Source of the DNA: Xestospongia bergquistia
Taxonomy: Eukaryota; Porifera; Demospongiae; Haplosclerida; Petrosiidae
NCBI GenBank assembly: GCA_963965975.1
Contig: OZ014420.1
Coordinates: forward strand, 1,638,001 to 1,702,000
Length of the DNA stretch: 64,000 nucleotides
Direction: 5' to 3'
Shown: positions 35,301-46,842 of the stretch, one piece after another
Position numbering within the stretch: position 1 is the stretch's first letter
Layout of the letters: each line of letters opens with the position of its first letter
Made by a program: the position numbers and the translations under genes
The notes under the pieces: model-generated
Seen by the model: the letters and a program-made list of their open reading frames with translations, nothing else
Told to the model about the DNA's origin: nothing
Database searches by the model: none

Positions 35301-38298
35301 CTATTAATTATTATAATACACTTAACTATATCCTAAAATATAAAGTGGAAAACAATAAAGTGCATGCTATCCAACAGAGGATGCCACTATGTTTTAATAA
35401 ATAAGACAGACTAAATTACATTTAAACATGAAATTTTTATACAAAACACTAAATCAAAAAGTAGTTCACAAAAGAAGATAGTAATGATATATTTGATGTA
35501 AATGCTTGTTTTTGAGGAGAGCACTTGCTGGCTATGTCATGTGGATACTTCGGATCATTAAGCTATTCGGTAAGCTATCTTTCTTCCTCAAAGAACAACT
35601 GGGTTCAATCCCCGGATGATCAACCCCTCATCCACAGACGCAATCCAGCATTTTTTATTTCAAAGATTAATGAAGTTTTTACATTCAGTAACACATGACA
35701 AACATAAACGAAGTCTACTCTATTCAATTTAATAATAAAAGAGCATTGTAAGTAATTGTGTAGGAGTGTCACAACTAATTTTATCATATAACAATGCTGG
35801 CTATGTCATGTGGATATTTTCATCATTAAGCTAATGGTATGCTTTCTTTCTGTCACAAACAATATCTGGGTTTGATTCCCAGATGATCAACCTCTTGCCC
35901 ACATACACAATCCAGGTTTCATTTTGTCTATTATAACAAGCAAGACAGTTTCTTTGTTTTAGTAAAAAATGATTAAAATATCATGTTTTCCAAAATGATG
36001 ACAGAGCAATTAATTAAACAATATCAAGTATTTCCTTATTTTTGTCTTATGCTTACCTTTACAGATATCAATAAAAATGTCAACAAGTGGTTTTGTATAA
36101 CATTTCACATCAGCTTGGTCTTGAGTGTTAGTAACAACAGTATTATCTATAACAATAATAATAATTGAAAACATTACCAAAACAGGAACCCATTATATCT
36201 GTTGATAAATAATTTAGTTAAACTATAACATTACTGATAATTGATGTCATTATTCTATGAATTAGCTGATAAAGGTTACATATAAACTATAATTATATTA
36301 ACAAACCTAATAAGTTGTTATTTAAAGGCACTCAATTGATAAACCACTTTAGTACAATAACAACACTTTATTTAGTTAGTGAAATGATCAAGAGGAGGTA
36401 ATATAATTCACAAAGATATTAATATTAGCTAAAATAGATTAACTATTTGTTGGAGTTATTTTGAAAGTCATGTTCAGTCTGTATTCTGTATAACAGAACA
36501 GTCAGTACTGTATTCTGTATAACAGAACAGTCAGTACTGTATTCTGTATAACAGAACAGTTAGTGTTTATTTTACACAGTAGTTAATGGTCTGTGTTTTT
36601 CTTTCACTTATACAATCACCACCACAAAGTTAATTAAGTTATGTAAGAATTATCATCATATGGATCTCTACATGTTGAAAGACTACAACAACATTTAATG
36701 ATTAGTTACAATATAGCAACAATAAGTTTGTTATTATCTTGTGCTGAAATTTTAAAACCTTTATTATCAAATATTACTTAATCTCTGTTCTGATATCCTC
36801 TATATAAAAGACAAGTGCTTATTATAGAGAGTCTATTATGCATAGCAGATGTGTAGGTATTAATGAACTATTTTACTGATGTGCTAATAAAGTCAACTAT
36901 AAGATTTCCTATCACAATGCTGTGTTTATTAATACAATCTAAACAAGCAATGAATACTTTGCTTTTGATGTTAATAAGAAACATGAGGTATCTATCTACC
37001 AATACAGCTCAGACCTTTATGAACACAAGGTATCTAATTCATTGATAGATACTCTTACTAACATCAAAGAAAATTATTTAGGATTCTGGTGAGTCATCAC
37101 ACTTTGGTTGGACTTGTGGTATAACTGGGCTGGCCTTATGGCTCAAAATTGTTAAACAATGAGTTGGAGGTTTATACAAGAACTATAGCATACAGTCTTC
37201 ACTCTAGTACTCTATATCCTGTATATAGAATAACTTACCAGGATAATCTGGAGTATAAAGAATACTGTACTCCACTCTAATCAGAAAAGAGAGAAAGAAC
37301 AAGAAAATAATACTTATAGTACATAGAATATTATATAGAATTAATATGGCTACTTTTAATACATTATTATACATTAAATATAGCACATAGAATATCATAT
37401 AGAATTAATATGGCTACATTTAATATATTATTATACATTAAATGTAGCACATAGAATGTTATATAGAATTTATATGGCTACATTTATTATTATTATACAT
37501 TAAACTCATATATAGTATAAAATACATTTATTGACAATATATTTAATCATTGCAAATATATTTAAGAAAACCACAGCTATGTCTATTCATAAACAATTGT
37601 ACTAATGTGTATTTCCCCTATATATAAAATTAACTTCAATTCTATCTAACGATTTAAAACAAGAGGTTTATCTATGAGCTAAAAATAAATTCTAATATTT
37701 TCCCAAAATAATAACTCAGCAGTCCTGACATCAATGCCATCTGGTAAGCTCTTAAGACTTACATTTAAATCTGTGAAAAGGAATCATTTAGTCAACCAAA
37801 TCATTATAACATTTTTGACAAGAGTATGATGATGATGTTTTGCAAGTTACAACCATATACATCTGTCACTATAGCAACCATTTATAGTAGCACATAAAAA
37901 CAAGGAGAAATTGAAAAAGTTCATTTGACTCCTTTGTTTAACAACTAAACTGATTATATATTATATAACAAGTGTGAAATAGACCTACTTCAGTGACCAA
38001 TATATATGTACACATTAATTGTTTTAAAATACCTTTTCTCTCCACTAACAAACTCCAGTGATAAGGACGTCTCCCCTAAAGTCTTAACTATAGAATAGAA
38101 TCACAGGATTACAATGCAACTTTATCAGAAGCAATTGTTACCTGTTACAAATTTATAGCTACTACAACAAGACAACAATTGTTCCTTATCTTGCTGGAAT
38201 CTCTTCTCTCTGCTACTATCTTCCATCACTCGAGGGGCGTCGTCTGTAAACGTTAGCTGTGAAATATGATCTTCGGAAATATCAGAACTGGTAGCCAT
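27339..38298 (-). CDS. PARP6/PARP8-type mono-ADP-ribosyltransferase
   Basis: Twenty-three exons on the minus strand: 38142-38298 (ATG 38296-38298), 38033-38087, 37239-37276, 36057-36146, 32045-32172, 31921-31989, 31725-31825, 31195-31428, 31083-31147, 30562-30835, 30353-30428, 30251-30295, 30108-30200, 29967-30059, 29789-29914, 29116-29181, 28977-29053, 28728-28776, 28566-28678, 28439-28511, 28165-28263, 27997-28066, 27339-27535. All phases close: 795 residues. The catalytic region resembles vertebrate PARP6/8: FHGSSIENWHSIMRKGL (His 650), LHGAAYGNGIYLSP (Tyr 685), LICIALCE, then NGDIWVCSVADHVVTRFFFV. There is no Glu at the PARP1 Glu988 position, as expected for mono-ADP-ribosyl transfer from NAD+. 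A UBA-like segment (MLVDMGFPLLSAEQALEMC) lies near residues 340-375. The N-terminal half (YLDGPEPKIEVYQ; KFGLGAQIQKIVETF) also matches the family. Other open frames at 30860 and 29295 are shadows. Confidence 0.9.
29463..29589 (+). repeat. tRNA-like fold-back element T1 (anticodon TGC)
   Basis: Outer imperfect inverted repeats (CTGGCTATGTCATGTGGAT against ATCCACAGACGCAATCCAG) enclose a tRNA-like core at 29486-29556. The core has acceptor GATCAT/GTGATC, anticodon stem TCTTT/AAAGA, loop CTTGCAC (anticodon 29519-29521) and T arm CCGGG-TTCAATT-CCCGG with B box GGTTCAATTCC. The A box is poor. It ends in a T run. Confidence 0.75.
31855..31912. repeat. (AG)n microsatellite in PARP intron
   Basis: GGAGAGGAGAGAGAGAGAGA-type run between exons 31921-31989 and 31725-31825. 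It recurs with different lengths in the two partial copies (41500-41561 and 45742-45783). Confidence 0.9.
32289..32369. repeat. (AT)n and TATAA repeats
   Basis: Long AT dinucleotide run followed by repeated TATAA pentamers in PARP intron 4. It is absent from the corresponding place in the partial copies, where the short sequence TATATATAGTATACAC stands instead. Confidence 0.9.
32464..32597 (-). repeat. tRNA-like fold-back element Ta (decayed)
   Basis: Minus-orientation member of the family. Outer repeats are visible (AAAAAAGCCAGATTGCATCT and ATAGCTGGCAACGAGG side) but the T arm and anticodon stem are mutated. Confidence 0.6.
32776..33105 (+). pseudogene. BESS-motif C-terminal fragment inserted in PARP intron 4 (antisense)
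   Basis: The plus-strand frame ends TSDDEDFSYGRMIS, then LKRFHPQQKAQAK and IKIQQS, then TAG. The Asp/Glu-rich start, aromatic residue, LKR-PxQ and A-K-I-Q-Q spacing match a BESS motif, usually found after a MADF domain or in PIF/Harbinger transposon Myb-like proteins. No MADF domain is seen. The block about 32597-33125 is missing from both partial PARP copies, which join the same flanking sequences directly. It is therefore an insertion into copy 1, or was lost in the common ancestor of the other two. Confidence 0.6.
33522..33648 (-). repeat. tRNA-like fold-back element Tb (anticodon TAT)
   Basis: The core at 33555-33621 (minus) has acceptor GTTCAT/ATGAAC, six perfect pairs different from T1. 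The anticodon stem TAGG/CCTA has loop CTTATAA (TAT, Ile-type). The T arm is CTGGG-TTCGATT-CCCAG. The outer inverted repeats are as in T1. Confidence 0.75.
34207..34331 (-). repeat. tRNA-like fold-back element Tc (anticodon TGG)
   Basis: The core at 34238-34304 (minus) has acceptor GTTCAT/ATGAAC, anticodon stem CATGT/ACATG with loop TTTGGGA (TGG, Pro-type), and T arm CCAGG-TTCGATT-CCTGG. The anticodon stem sequence is entirely different from the T1 group yet fully paired. Confidence 0.75.
34541..34666 (+). repeat. tRNA-like fold-back element Td (anticodon GAA)
   Basis: The core at 34564-34633 has stem TCTTT/AAAGA, loop CCGAAGA (GAA, Phe-type, but C at position 33) and T arm CCGGG/CCCGG. The corresponding element in the partial copies (46843-46965 and 43186-43258) has loop CTGTCAC instead. 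Confidence 0.75.
34977..35104 (+). repeat. tRNA-like fold-back element Te (anticodon TGA)
   Basis: The core at 35001-35071 has acceptor GGTCAT/ATGATC, stem TCTTT/AAAGA with loop CTTGAGA (TGA, Ser-type) and T arm CTGGG-TTCGAAT-CCCAG, a canonical B box GGTTCGAATCC. A decayed copy is at 47275-47370. Confidence 0.75.
35526..35655 (+). repeat. tRNA-like fold-back element Tf (anticodon TCC)
   Basis: The core at 35552-35622 has acceptor GATCAT/ATGATC, stem TCTTT/AAAGA with loop CTTCCTC (TCC, Gly-type) and a T arm with one mismatch. The outer inverted repeats are intact. Confidence 0.7.
35796..35915 (+). repeat. tRNA-like fold-back element Tg (anticodon GTC)
   Basis: The core at about 35820-35889 has loop CTGTCAC (GTC, Asp-type), T arm CTGGG-TTTGATT-CCCAG, and one mismatch in the anticodon stem. 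Copy at 47491-47612. Confidence 0.65.
36967..37065. repeat. Fold-back element in PARP intron 3
   Basis: Same family as 22716-22832. Ends GATGTTAATAAGAAACATGA and TAGATACTCTTACTAACATC are inverted repeats. Confidence 0.65.
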
Positions 38299-39911
38299 AT
38301 TCATTTGTATAGTAGACCACGCCTACGCAATTTGGCTATTTTAGTAAGTAATTTTAAGAAAAATATAATCAACAAAAATCCTTTTAATGAACACATTGCA
38401 TTTGTAACATTTAAAAAAGAGAACTGTCCACTTCTCTGAGTAGCTGATTCAAGAAATGTCCTAGCCTCATCATAAAAATTGGTCTTTTGAAGTTGTTTTG
38501 CAACTTTTTCAATAATTAATTCACCAACTCATAAAATTAAAACTAGTTCTTCAAACAAGTCATTGCATTCAACTAGTCTGACAAGAAGATGTATATTGTA
38601 AATACCTTCTAGATCACCTTTGTGTGTTATAGGTGGGTTACTAAAAAATATGAACAGAGGATAAATGGGTGTGGTTTAAAAGTAGGGACACACACACACA
38701 CACACACTACAAATTAATTATTCTAGAGCAGTGTTTGTAACCAGCTGATCTGCTAATTAAAGTATTAACTGTAACTGCTCTGTATATGTAGTATATAAAA
38801 TATATTGGTATACTGTTTTATAGACTCTCTGATTGCTGTAAGTGAGTGTTGTGTTAGTTGTTGATAACAATGCTAATTGTAATGCTGAATGTTTGTCTCT
38901 CTTTAATAATAGTTTAAATAACTCTTCATCAACCTAATGCACACAATGTACATAGCTAAATATAGTAACATATTTTATAATGATGTAATTATATGTAGTA
39001 ACTATTTTGGTTTTGGTTTTATGTAATCGGTGGTAACTTTGCTGTATCATTTGTGAGGGCTGCCATAATAGAATTTACTGTCTTATATACCTACACACTT
39101 TTTAAAAATTCATTTGTTAAAGTACATGAATTGTGTTGTTCAATAGTAACAAGTAATTAAACTAGTATATGTTATTAATTATTCTTGAATGTTGTGGGAT
39201 GCATACAACCTAGTAGACCATTAAAATAACCAATACATTTTAAATAGTGGATGTGAATGTTAGGAAGAATGGCATTGTAACCATGGATGCTGCCAGTTAA
39301 CAAACCACGAGACCTTTACCATGCTTTTTCAAGCATAAGGGTCTTTCTATACAAGACTAACTCAAGACTAATACTCAAAAAATTATAACGCTGGTGTTAG
39401 ACCAACGATTAATCAACTTTATAAAGTTGATTAATTGTTGATCTTGTGTTATAATTATATAAGTATTAATCCCGAGTTAGTCTTGCATAGAAAGATCCTT
39501 CCCTCCTTCTTTCCAAAGGAGGCAACATGACACTAGTATCAAGGCCAGACTTTTACAAAAGGGAAGGAACATCTGTGCAAACTCATGTCCAAAGATGGGG
39601 TTCTACCAGAATTTCTGATAGTCTGGTGTTGCCAACCCTTCACTTAGAGAGGAAGGACCTAGACTGGTAGCATGTATATATGGTATTAGTTAGCATTCGG
39701 TATTTAGGATTTGAAAGCCTGAGTATAAGAACAAGAAAGTCCTTAAACCTTTAATGTGTGGGATTAACCCTAACTATGTTTTGTTTATTCTTTGTGACTA
39801 AAACGGTATTTAAGAGTGCAACTTAGCTTTACTTTATTTTCTTTTTAAGGTGCAATTTCAAACTTTTTCAAAAGTGCTGTAGCACTTTTTACAACAGTCA
39901 CAAGTTTTTTT
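38299..39911. other. Region upstream of the PARP gene
   Basis: No gene seen. It contains the probable PARP promoter just above 38298, a CA repeat at about 38689-38707, and a large fold-back at 39345-39500. The segment 38330-39490 is also present beyond the duplicated PARP copy, split into 48770-49565 and 52375-52830. Confidence 0.6.
39345..39500. repeat. Long fold-back (hairpin) element
   Basis: Ends TCTTTCTATACAAGACTAAC and GTTAGTCTTGCATAGAAAGA are inverted. The centre is the palindrome AATCAACTTTATAAAGTTGA. A 3'-truncated copy lies at about 52695-52820. Confidence 0.75.
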
Positions 39912-41823
39912 GCCAATTCTCAATACTAGATCCACTACAGAACAATATTACATCATAATGACATCACATGATAAGAAAGACAACTTACTGAAAAGCAAAT
40001 GTACTTCCGTGTTTCTTTTTAGCTGCTTGAAATGCTGCCTCTTTAGCAGGTGGACTACTGATGAGTAGAAATTGATATTTTGTCCCCATTGAAGAAAGTT
40101 GCTAGAGAATAATAGTAACTATAGCATAACTATTGACTCCACCCACTAACCCTGTCTTCAGGAATCATCACTATATATGCTCTATTAGTAGCTACAATCC
40201 TATAAAATGTGTAATAAGTATATGTTTATCATCATAAATAAAATATTTATATTAAAATTATAGTACACTGCTACAATAAAATATATCGTAATTATTTTCC
40301 AATTTTTTGCTTAATATTACTCATTGAATAATGAAATAGATATGAGAGCATTGTAATACACTGCTATGCTATACTATGTTATATTATTAGTTTCTTACCA
40401 TTGCATTAGAGGAAAGGCTAGTCTATGATGTCCATCTAGTACTGCTTTTAAACTCTGATGAGTACAACGTCCTCTCTAATAACAATATTAATGATAATAA
40501 AATTAATAGGGACACCCCCAAAGTATAGTCATAATTACCAATAGTTCTTCTCTTCCAGCAATAATAGCTTTCATAATAGTTACAACTTGTTCATAATTTT
40601 TATGCTAAATAATTGAAATAAGGATATCAATGTGTCCATTTTATATCAATGTGTCTATTTTATATCTATCTGTCTCCATCAATGTGTTTATTTATTTGTC
40701 TCCCATCTATTCACATTATATTTTATTAGTATCACACACACACATATACATGCATGTAACTGTTAGATAGTGATGATAATAACTATAACAACTAAATTTA
40801 TCATATGAAAGCTCCTGGCTATGTCAGGTGGATACTTCGATCATTAAGCCAATGGTTAAGCTATCTTTCTTGCACAAAGACTATTCAGGTGATCATTCCC
40901 TTATCCATAGATGCAATCCAGCTTTTTTATTTCAAAATTACACTTCCCTTAAATTTTCTCTTGTACTAAAAACATGATACTTACAACTTTATATATTATA
41001 GTAGGGTTTCATTTAGGGGGGCATTTGCCCCCCCCCCTTGCTAGAGTCTTGCCCCCCAAAAATCCTAAATAAATACAGCAACACATGTAATGAATGTACT
41101 AGTGTAGTACAATTAATATTTGAGATTATTAAACAGAAAATAAATTTACCCTTTAGATATGGAGCTATAAGTATATATATATATAGGATGACATCACAGC
41201 ACTGTATCAAAAAACAGTGACAAACACAATAGCCTAACCCTTTAATAAAGACTTAGTGTTCAATGACATAGCAACCTTTGGATCATTATGCTTGTTAAAG
41301 TGTGTAACACAGTCATCACATTATGTGTATAGGACAGTGTGTTACCACACTTCTTACTTTGTCTACATACCTACTCTCAACACTTGATTTCCCATATAAT
41401 CTTTCCATTATTTCCATATCTTTTTCCAATAAAGGACTAACAATGTCTTCCTCTACCACATCCTCATAATCCTGTATTATAATAATGATAAATGTAAGGG
41501 AAAGGAGAGGAGAGGAGAGAGAGACAGAGAGACAGAGACAGAGACAGAGACAGAGAGAGACCAATGCTTACATCAAAGTAGTCTTCATAATCACTTTCTT
41601 CAGTCATTTCAGAGCTTGCTATAGAGCTAGCCTCCGACATCTATAAATATATCATTGTAATGTCTAGCTAATATAATACTATGATGAATTATTACTTGAG
41701 AGGTCAGGAGTTGATGGGTATTATCAGCTACACTATGTGGAGGGGTTAATATTGTATTAGAATCAGTTAAGGTTGTATCAGTTTGTTCAGAAGTCATTAA
41801 TATTTCATGTATTTTACACCATT
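39912..41823 (-). pseudogene. Partial PARP copy 2 (exons 16-20 part, plus exons 5-7 out of order)
   Basis: Exon equivalents: part of exon 20 (39912-39934), 19 (39989-40101), 18 (40151-40199), 17 (40399-40475), 16 (40539-40604). After a junction near 41003-41060 come the first bases of exon 8, then 7 (41371-41471), 6 (41572-41640) and 5 (41696-41823). Exons 8-15 are deleted and the copy ends inside exon 20, so the NAD-binding Tyr exon and the C-terminus are missing. A C/G-rich patch (GGGGGGCATTTGCCCCCC) marks the deletion junction. Exon sequences remain open. It could serve as 3' exons for the neighbouring copy 3, but the product would be catalytically incomplete. Confidence 0.75.
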
Positions 41824-42049
41824 CTAGAATAAGGAAGAAAGAAGAAAATATTGTATTACTAATGATTCTTCACTATTATTCCTAATATCATTACACAGAA
41901 TTCTTTAGATACAATTTATGAAAACAAATGGGTATAATGTTTATATATAGTATACACATTATCATTTTAAACCTTAAAGGGTTTAGTTTGTAAGCAGTTA
42001 TAATTATCATGTCATAGAAATTATTTTTTTCTTGCACTCTAACAAAAAA

Positions 42050-42165
42050 AGCCAGATTGCATCTGTGGATGAAGTGGGATTCATTTGGGTATCAAAATCC
42101 AAGCTTAACATCTACCACTGATGTAATGAACAAGGTACCCATGTCATATATCTGGCAACGAGGAC
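42050..42165 (-). repeat. tRNA-like fold-back element, copy 2 equivalent of Ta (decayed)
   Basis: AAAAAAGCCAGATTGCATCT at one end and a mutated core without a recognisable T arm. The same decayed form is at 46276-46392. Confidence 0.6.
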
Positions 42166-42654
42166 ACTACAATGTTGCTATTTAAAAAAACAAACAGTGA
42201 GGTATCACTAATGACTTATACTTCTAGCTAACATTGACCATTAATTGTCTTGTTTAGTAAATTATAAATCTAGAGAACCAGAATGTACATCAATGTCATG
42301 CACAAGGAGTTGAAATTTTTCCTGGAAGATTAATACAAATTATTTCAAGAAACACCATAATCATTATCATAACCAATAAAAATCACTACTTAGTACGAAG
42401 TTAGTAGTAGTATTGATAATACACTACTAGAATAGCCACCTCTCCAATACACATAACACATTGTTTAGTTACAGAATAAATCATTTTGTCTAAACTACAA
42501 ACAATGCTAATTTAAATATATGTTAAATTCAGGGATATTATTAATTTGTAAGAAGTTACTATTACAATGATGTAGAATGTATTAGTTGTTTCTTTGCTGT
42601 CTGCAAAAAAACAGATTGCGTCTGTGGATGGTTCATCTGGAAGGACATGTTCAA

Positions 42655-42785
42655 AAACAAAAAGCTGGATTGCATCTGTGGATGTGGGGGGTTCATCCAG
42701 GAATCGAACCTGGAAGAACATGTACCTGAAACAGGTGCCTGAAACATTGTTAATGAACGAAGTATCCACATGACATAGCCAGCAA
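42655..42785 (-). repeat. tRNA-like fold-back element, copy 2 equivalent of Tc
   Basis: Acceptor GTTCAT/ATGAAC and T arm CCAGG-TTCGATT-CCTGG are kept. The anticodon arm is replaced by a longer sequence (ACCTG-TTT-CAGGT), so it no longer has a 7-nt loop. A fragment of another element lies at 42604-42655. Confidence 0.65.
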
Positions 42786-42903
42786 TGACAACTCTCAAAT
42801 TGTAGTATTTATAGCCACTCTTTGGTAACTCTTATTAATTTATTCAAGTTAAGTGTATAGGCTCATGAAAGCTGATACTAGATAACATGATTAACATCAA
42901 CAG

Positions 42904-43037
42904 TTGGCTATATCATATGGATACTTAGGATCAGACCATTAAACTAAATGTTAAAACTGTCTTTTCTATCAAAAGAATATTCAAGTTCAATTCCTGGATG
43001 GTCATCCTTCATTACCATAGACACAATCTAGTGCTTT
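42904..43037 (+). repeat. tRNA-like element with GACCAT/ATGGTC acceptor
   Basis: A third acceptor-stem version, fully paired. Anticodon stem TCTTT/AAAGA with loop TCTATCA (TAT). T arm partly decayed. A 5'-truncated copy is at about 46586-46690. Copy 1 of the PARP intron lacks it at the matching position (about 34370). Confidence 0.65.
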
Positions 43038-43185
43038 TTACATCTTGCATTGCACAGAATTACCTCATGATTGTAGGGATAAAGGGATCATTTGTCTATG
43101 TAAAATGTTGACAATTTTCTGAGCAGGTTAGAGATGCATTTTAACCAAAACTAGGTTAAAATCTAGGATAATGACACATCTATTG

Positions 43186-43258
43186 CTGGCTATGTCATGT
43201 GGATACTTCGATCATTAGGCCAATGGTAAGCTATCTTTCTGTCACAAAGAGTATCCAG
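43186..43258 (+). repeat. Truncated tRNA-like element at the copy 2/copy 3 junction
   Basis: The left end, D arm and anticodon arm (loop CTGTCAC) match 46843-46965, then the sequence breaks off in the T arm at about 43258 and continues as copy 3 intron. It marks the recombination junction between the two partial PARP copies. Confidence 0.7.
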
Positions 43259-43379
43259 GTCATCTGTCTCCCATCTATTCACATTATATTTTATTAGTAT
43301 TACACACACACACACAATGCATGTAACTGTTACATAGTGATGATAGTAACTATAACAACTGAATTTATCATATGAAAGC

Positions 43380-43495
43380 TGCTGCAGGTGGATACTTCGA
43401 TCATTAAGCCAATGGTTAAGCTATCTTTCTTGCACAAAGACATTCAATTCCCAGGTGATCATTCCCTTATCGATAGATGCAATCCAGCTTTTTTA
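43380..43495 (+). repeat. tRNA-like element, T1 equivalent in copy 3 (decayed)
   Basis: It lacks the left outer repeat and part of the T arm. The CTTGCAC anticodon loop is kept. The matching element in copy 2 (40816-40926) has also lost its T arm. Confidence 0.6.
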
Positions 43496-45748
43496 TTTCA
43501 AAATTACACTTCCCTTAAATTTTCTCTTGTACTGAAAACATGATACTTACAACTTTATATATTATAGAAAATATTTGTATATACCAGATTCTGTTATTAC
43601 ATATTGAAATCTTTAAAACAATTATTATATCACAATAACATTTGTAATGCATCATAAAAATCTACTAATAATCTGTTCATCTTACAGCAGGATCCATAGC
43701 AAGTCCATGAGGATTAACTGGATCAACAATAGATGGATAAGGATCTAAGATAGAGGATCGACTGCTAGTAGAAGCTGCATTACACATTGCTATCATTATC
43801 TCTACCACCTGTTGATAGTAAGCACTGTGATTATCACATGATTATCATATGACATCTTACATTAGCATCTGCTGCGACACTCTCAGCAGCATCATCCATG
43901 ACACCAAGTTTTTGGAATGCAAATACACAGAGCTCTCTTGTACAAACACAAGGCTGAGAAAGAGATAACAATAATATCGTACACATACAATATTGCCTCA
44001 CTCGTAGTAATCCTGTCTCCATGACATGCCTCTCATCACAGATAACACAGAACTCACTCAAAGAAGGGATCCTATTCAATGCATATTTCATCACCTTTTA
44101 AGAATAATATCATATATGTATATCCAGTATCTGATATGAAATACCTGAGCTAAATACCCATTCTCAAGTGAAGGAGGTTGTTTGACATGCTAAAAAAATC
44201 AACAACATTCAATTATTACTAAATATATAGAGAGCTATGTACTAACCTCTATACTGTTATCAAGTACCAAACCAGCTCTTGCTTCTTGAGAATCCAGTCT
44301 TCTTAGTTTAGCAGGAGGACTCCTACATCACACGACAATCATTAACATGACATATAGATTAGGGCAATTAAGTGATAACTAAAATGCATATAAATGACAA
44401 ACAACAGAGTGTGTTTATCACATATACACCATATGAAATCACATGACATCACTAACCCTTGAGGTGAATCCTTTAATTTTGTTTTCTTTGTGAAAAAATT
44501 ATGTGTTTCTTTAACTTCATTGTCATCCAATAATTCTCCAGTAGTAAGTAAATGAACTGCTTTCTGTACTTCTTGTCCACATATTTCTAAGGCTTGTTGG
44601 GCAGATAACAAGGGAAATCCCATATCTACAAGTGTCTGTAGAGATCGTGGATGACCTTGAGATGTGGAAGGTGGAGTGTTAGTGGGTGTGGTTGCAGTTT
44701 CATGAGTTACTGCTTCACTAACTCCTTCAGCTGGTTGAAAAAGAGTTAAATTTAGTGTTTGCCATAGAATTAATTCATAGATACTCTAGACATTCATTCC
44801 TATACATTCATCATTACCTAATCTAATATGCTCATTCATATAACTTCTAGGTTGTCACTCATTCCTATATCTCATACATTCATTCCCATATATCTATTCC
44901 AATATAATCATTCCTATAATTTCATTCCTATATATCTATTCTCATACATTCATGCTAACATTTACTTACAACACTGTTCTAAGTGATAATTCGATGTTGA
45001 CTTCCACTGGTTAGAAACAAAAGTCTCCACGATCCTATTGACAAAGATATAAATAAAGATGACTACACTAGAATTACTTACTTTTGTATTTGCGCTCCAA
45101 GACCAAACTTTCTCTTCTCTTTACTATTTGGTGAGCCTTGATAGACCTCAATTTTTGGCTCAGGACCATCTAAATATTTTCTGGCACTATGAAAATGAAC
45201 TTGTAAAACAACAGGCACTTCAACATCGACTCCCCAAGCTGAGGCAGTGTGAACATCAAGAAATCCCATATCAATGTACATAAGAATATCTATTTCATTA
45301 ATGCCAGCAAAAATCCTAAATAAATACAACAACACATGTAATGAATGTACTAGTGTAATACAATTAATATTTGAGATTATTAAACAGACAATAAATTTAC
45401 CCTTTAGATATGGAGCTATAAGTATATATATATATAGGATGACATCACAGCACTGTATCAAAAAACAGTGACAAACACAATAGCCTAACCCTTTAATACA
45501 GACTTAGTGTTCAATGACATAGCAACCTTTGGATCATTATGCTTGTTAACACAGTCATCACATTATGCTGTATAGGACAGTGTGTTACCACACTTCTTAC
45601 TTTGTCTACATACCTACTCTCAACACTTGACTTCCCATATAATCTTTCCATTATTTCTATATCTTTTTCCAATAAAGGACTAACAATGTCTTCCTCTACA
45701 ACATCTTCATAATCCTGTATTATAATAGAGATAAATGTAAGGGAGAGG

Positions 45749-45786
<38 letters not shown>

Positions 45787-46842
45787 AATGCTTACATCAA
45801 AGTAGTCTTCATAATCACTTTCTTCAGTTATTTCAGAGCTTGCTATAGAACTAGCATCCGACATCTATAAATATATCATTGTAATGTCTAGCTAATATAA
45901 TACTATAATGAATTATTACTTGAGAGGTCAGGAGTTGATGGGTATTATCAGCTACACTATGTGGAGGGGTTAATATTGTATTAGAATCAGTTAAGGTTGT
46001 ATCAGTTTGTTCAGAAGTCATTAATATTTCATGTATTTTACACCATTCTAGAAATAAAGAAGAAAGAAGAAAAAGAATTGTATTACTAATGATTCTTCAC
46101 TATTATTCCTAATATCATTACACAGAATTCTTTAGAATACAATTTATGAAAACAAATGGGTATAATGTTTATATATAGTATACACATTATCATTTTAAAC
46201 TGTAAAGGCTTTAGTTTGTAAACAGTTATAACTATCATGTCATAGAAATTATTTTCTTCTTGCACTCTAACAAAAAAGCCAGATTGCATCTGTGGATGAA
46301 GTGGGATTCATTTGGGTATCAAAATCCAAGCTTAACATCTACCACTGATGTAATGAACAAAGTACCCATGCCATTTATCTGGCAACGAGGACACTACAAT
46401 GTTGCTATTTAAAAAACAAACAGTGAGGTATCACTAATGACTTATACTTCTAGCTAAAATTGACCATTAATTGTCTTGTTTAGTAAATTATAAATCTAGA
46501 GAACCAGAATGTACATCAATGTCATGCACAAGGAGTTGAAATTTTTCCTGGAAGATTAATACAAAATATTTTAAGAAACACCATAATTAGACCATTAAAC
46601 TAAATGTTAAAACTGTCTTTTCTATCAAAAGAATATTCAAGTTCAATTCCCAGATGGTCATCCTTCATTACCATAGACACAATCTAGTGTTTTTTACATC
46701 TTGCATTGCACAGAGTTACCTCATGATTATAGGGATAAAGGGATCATTTGTCTATATAAAATGTTGACAATTTTCTGAGCAGGTTAGAGATGCATTTTAA
46801 GCAAATCTAGGTTAAAATCTAGGATAATGACACATCTATTGC

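Noticed and set aside
37764-37790. 8-nt microexon (ATTTAAAT) in PARP intron 2 with acceptor CACAG and donor GTAAGT, minus strand
   Set aside because: Joining exon 38033-38087 directly to 37239-37276 keeps phase and gives the family-like VEYSILYTPDYP; including the 8 nt would break the frame.
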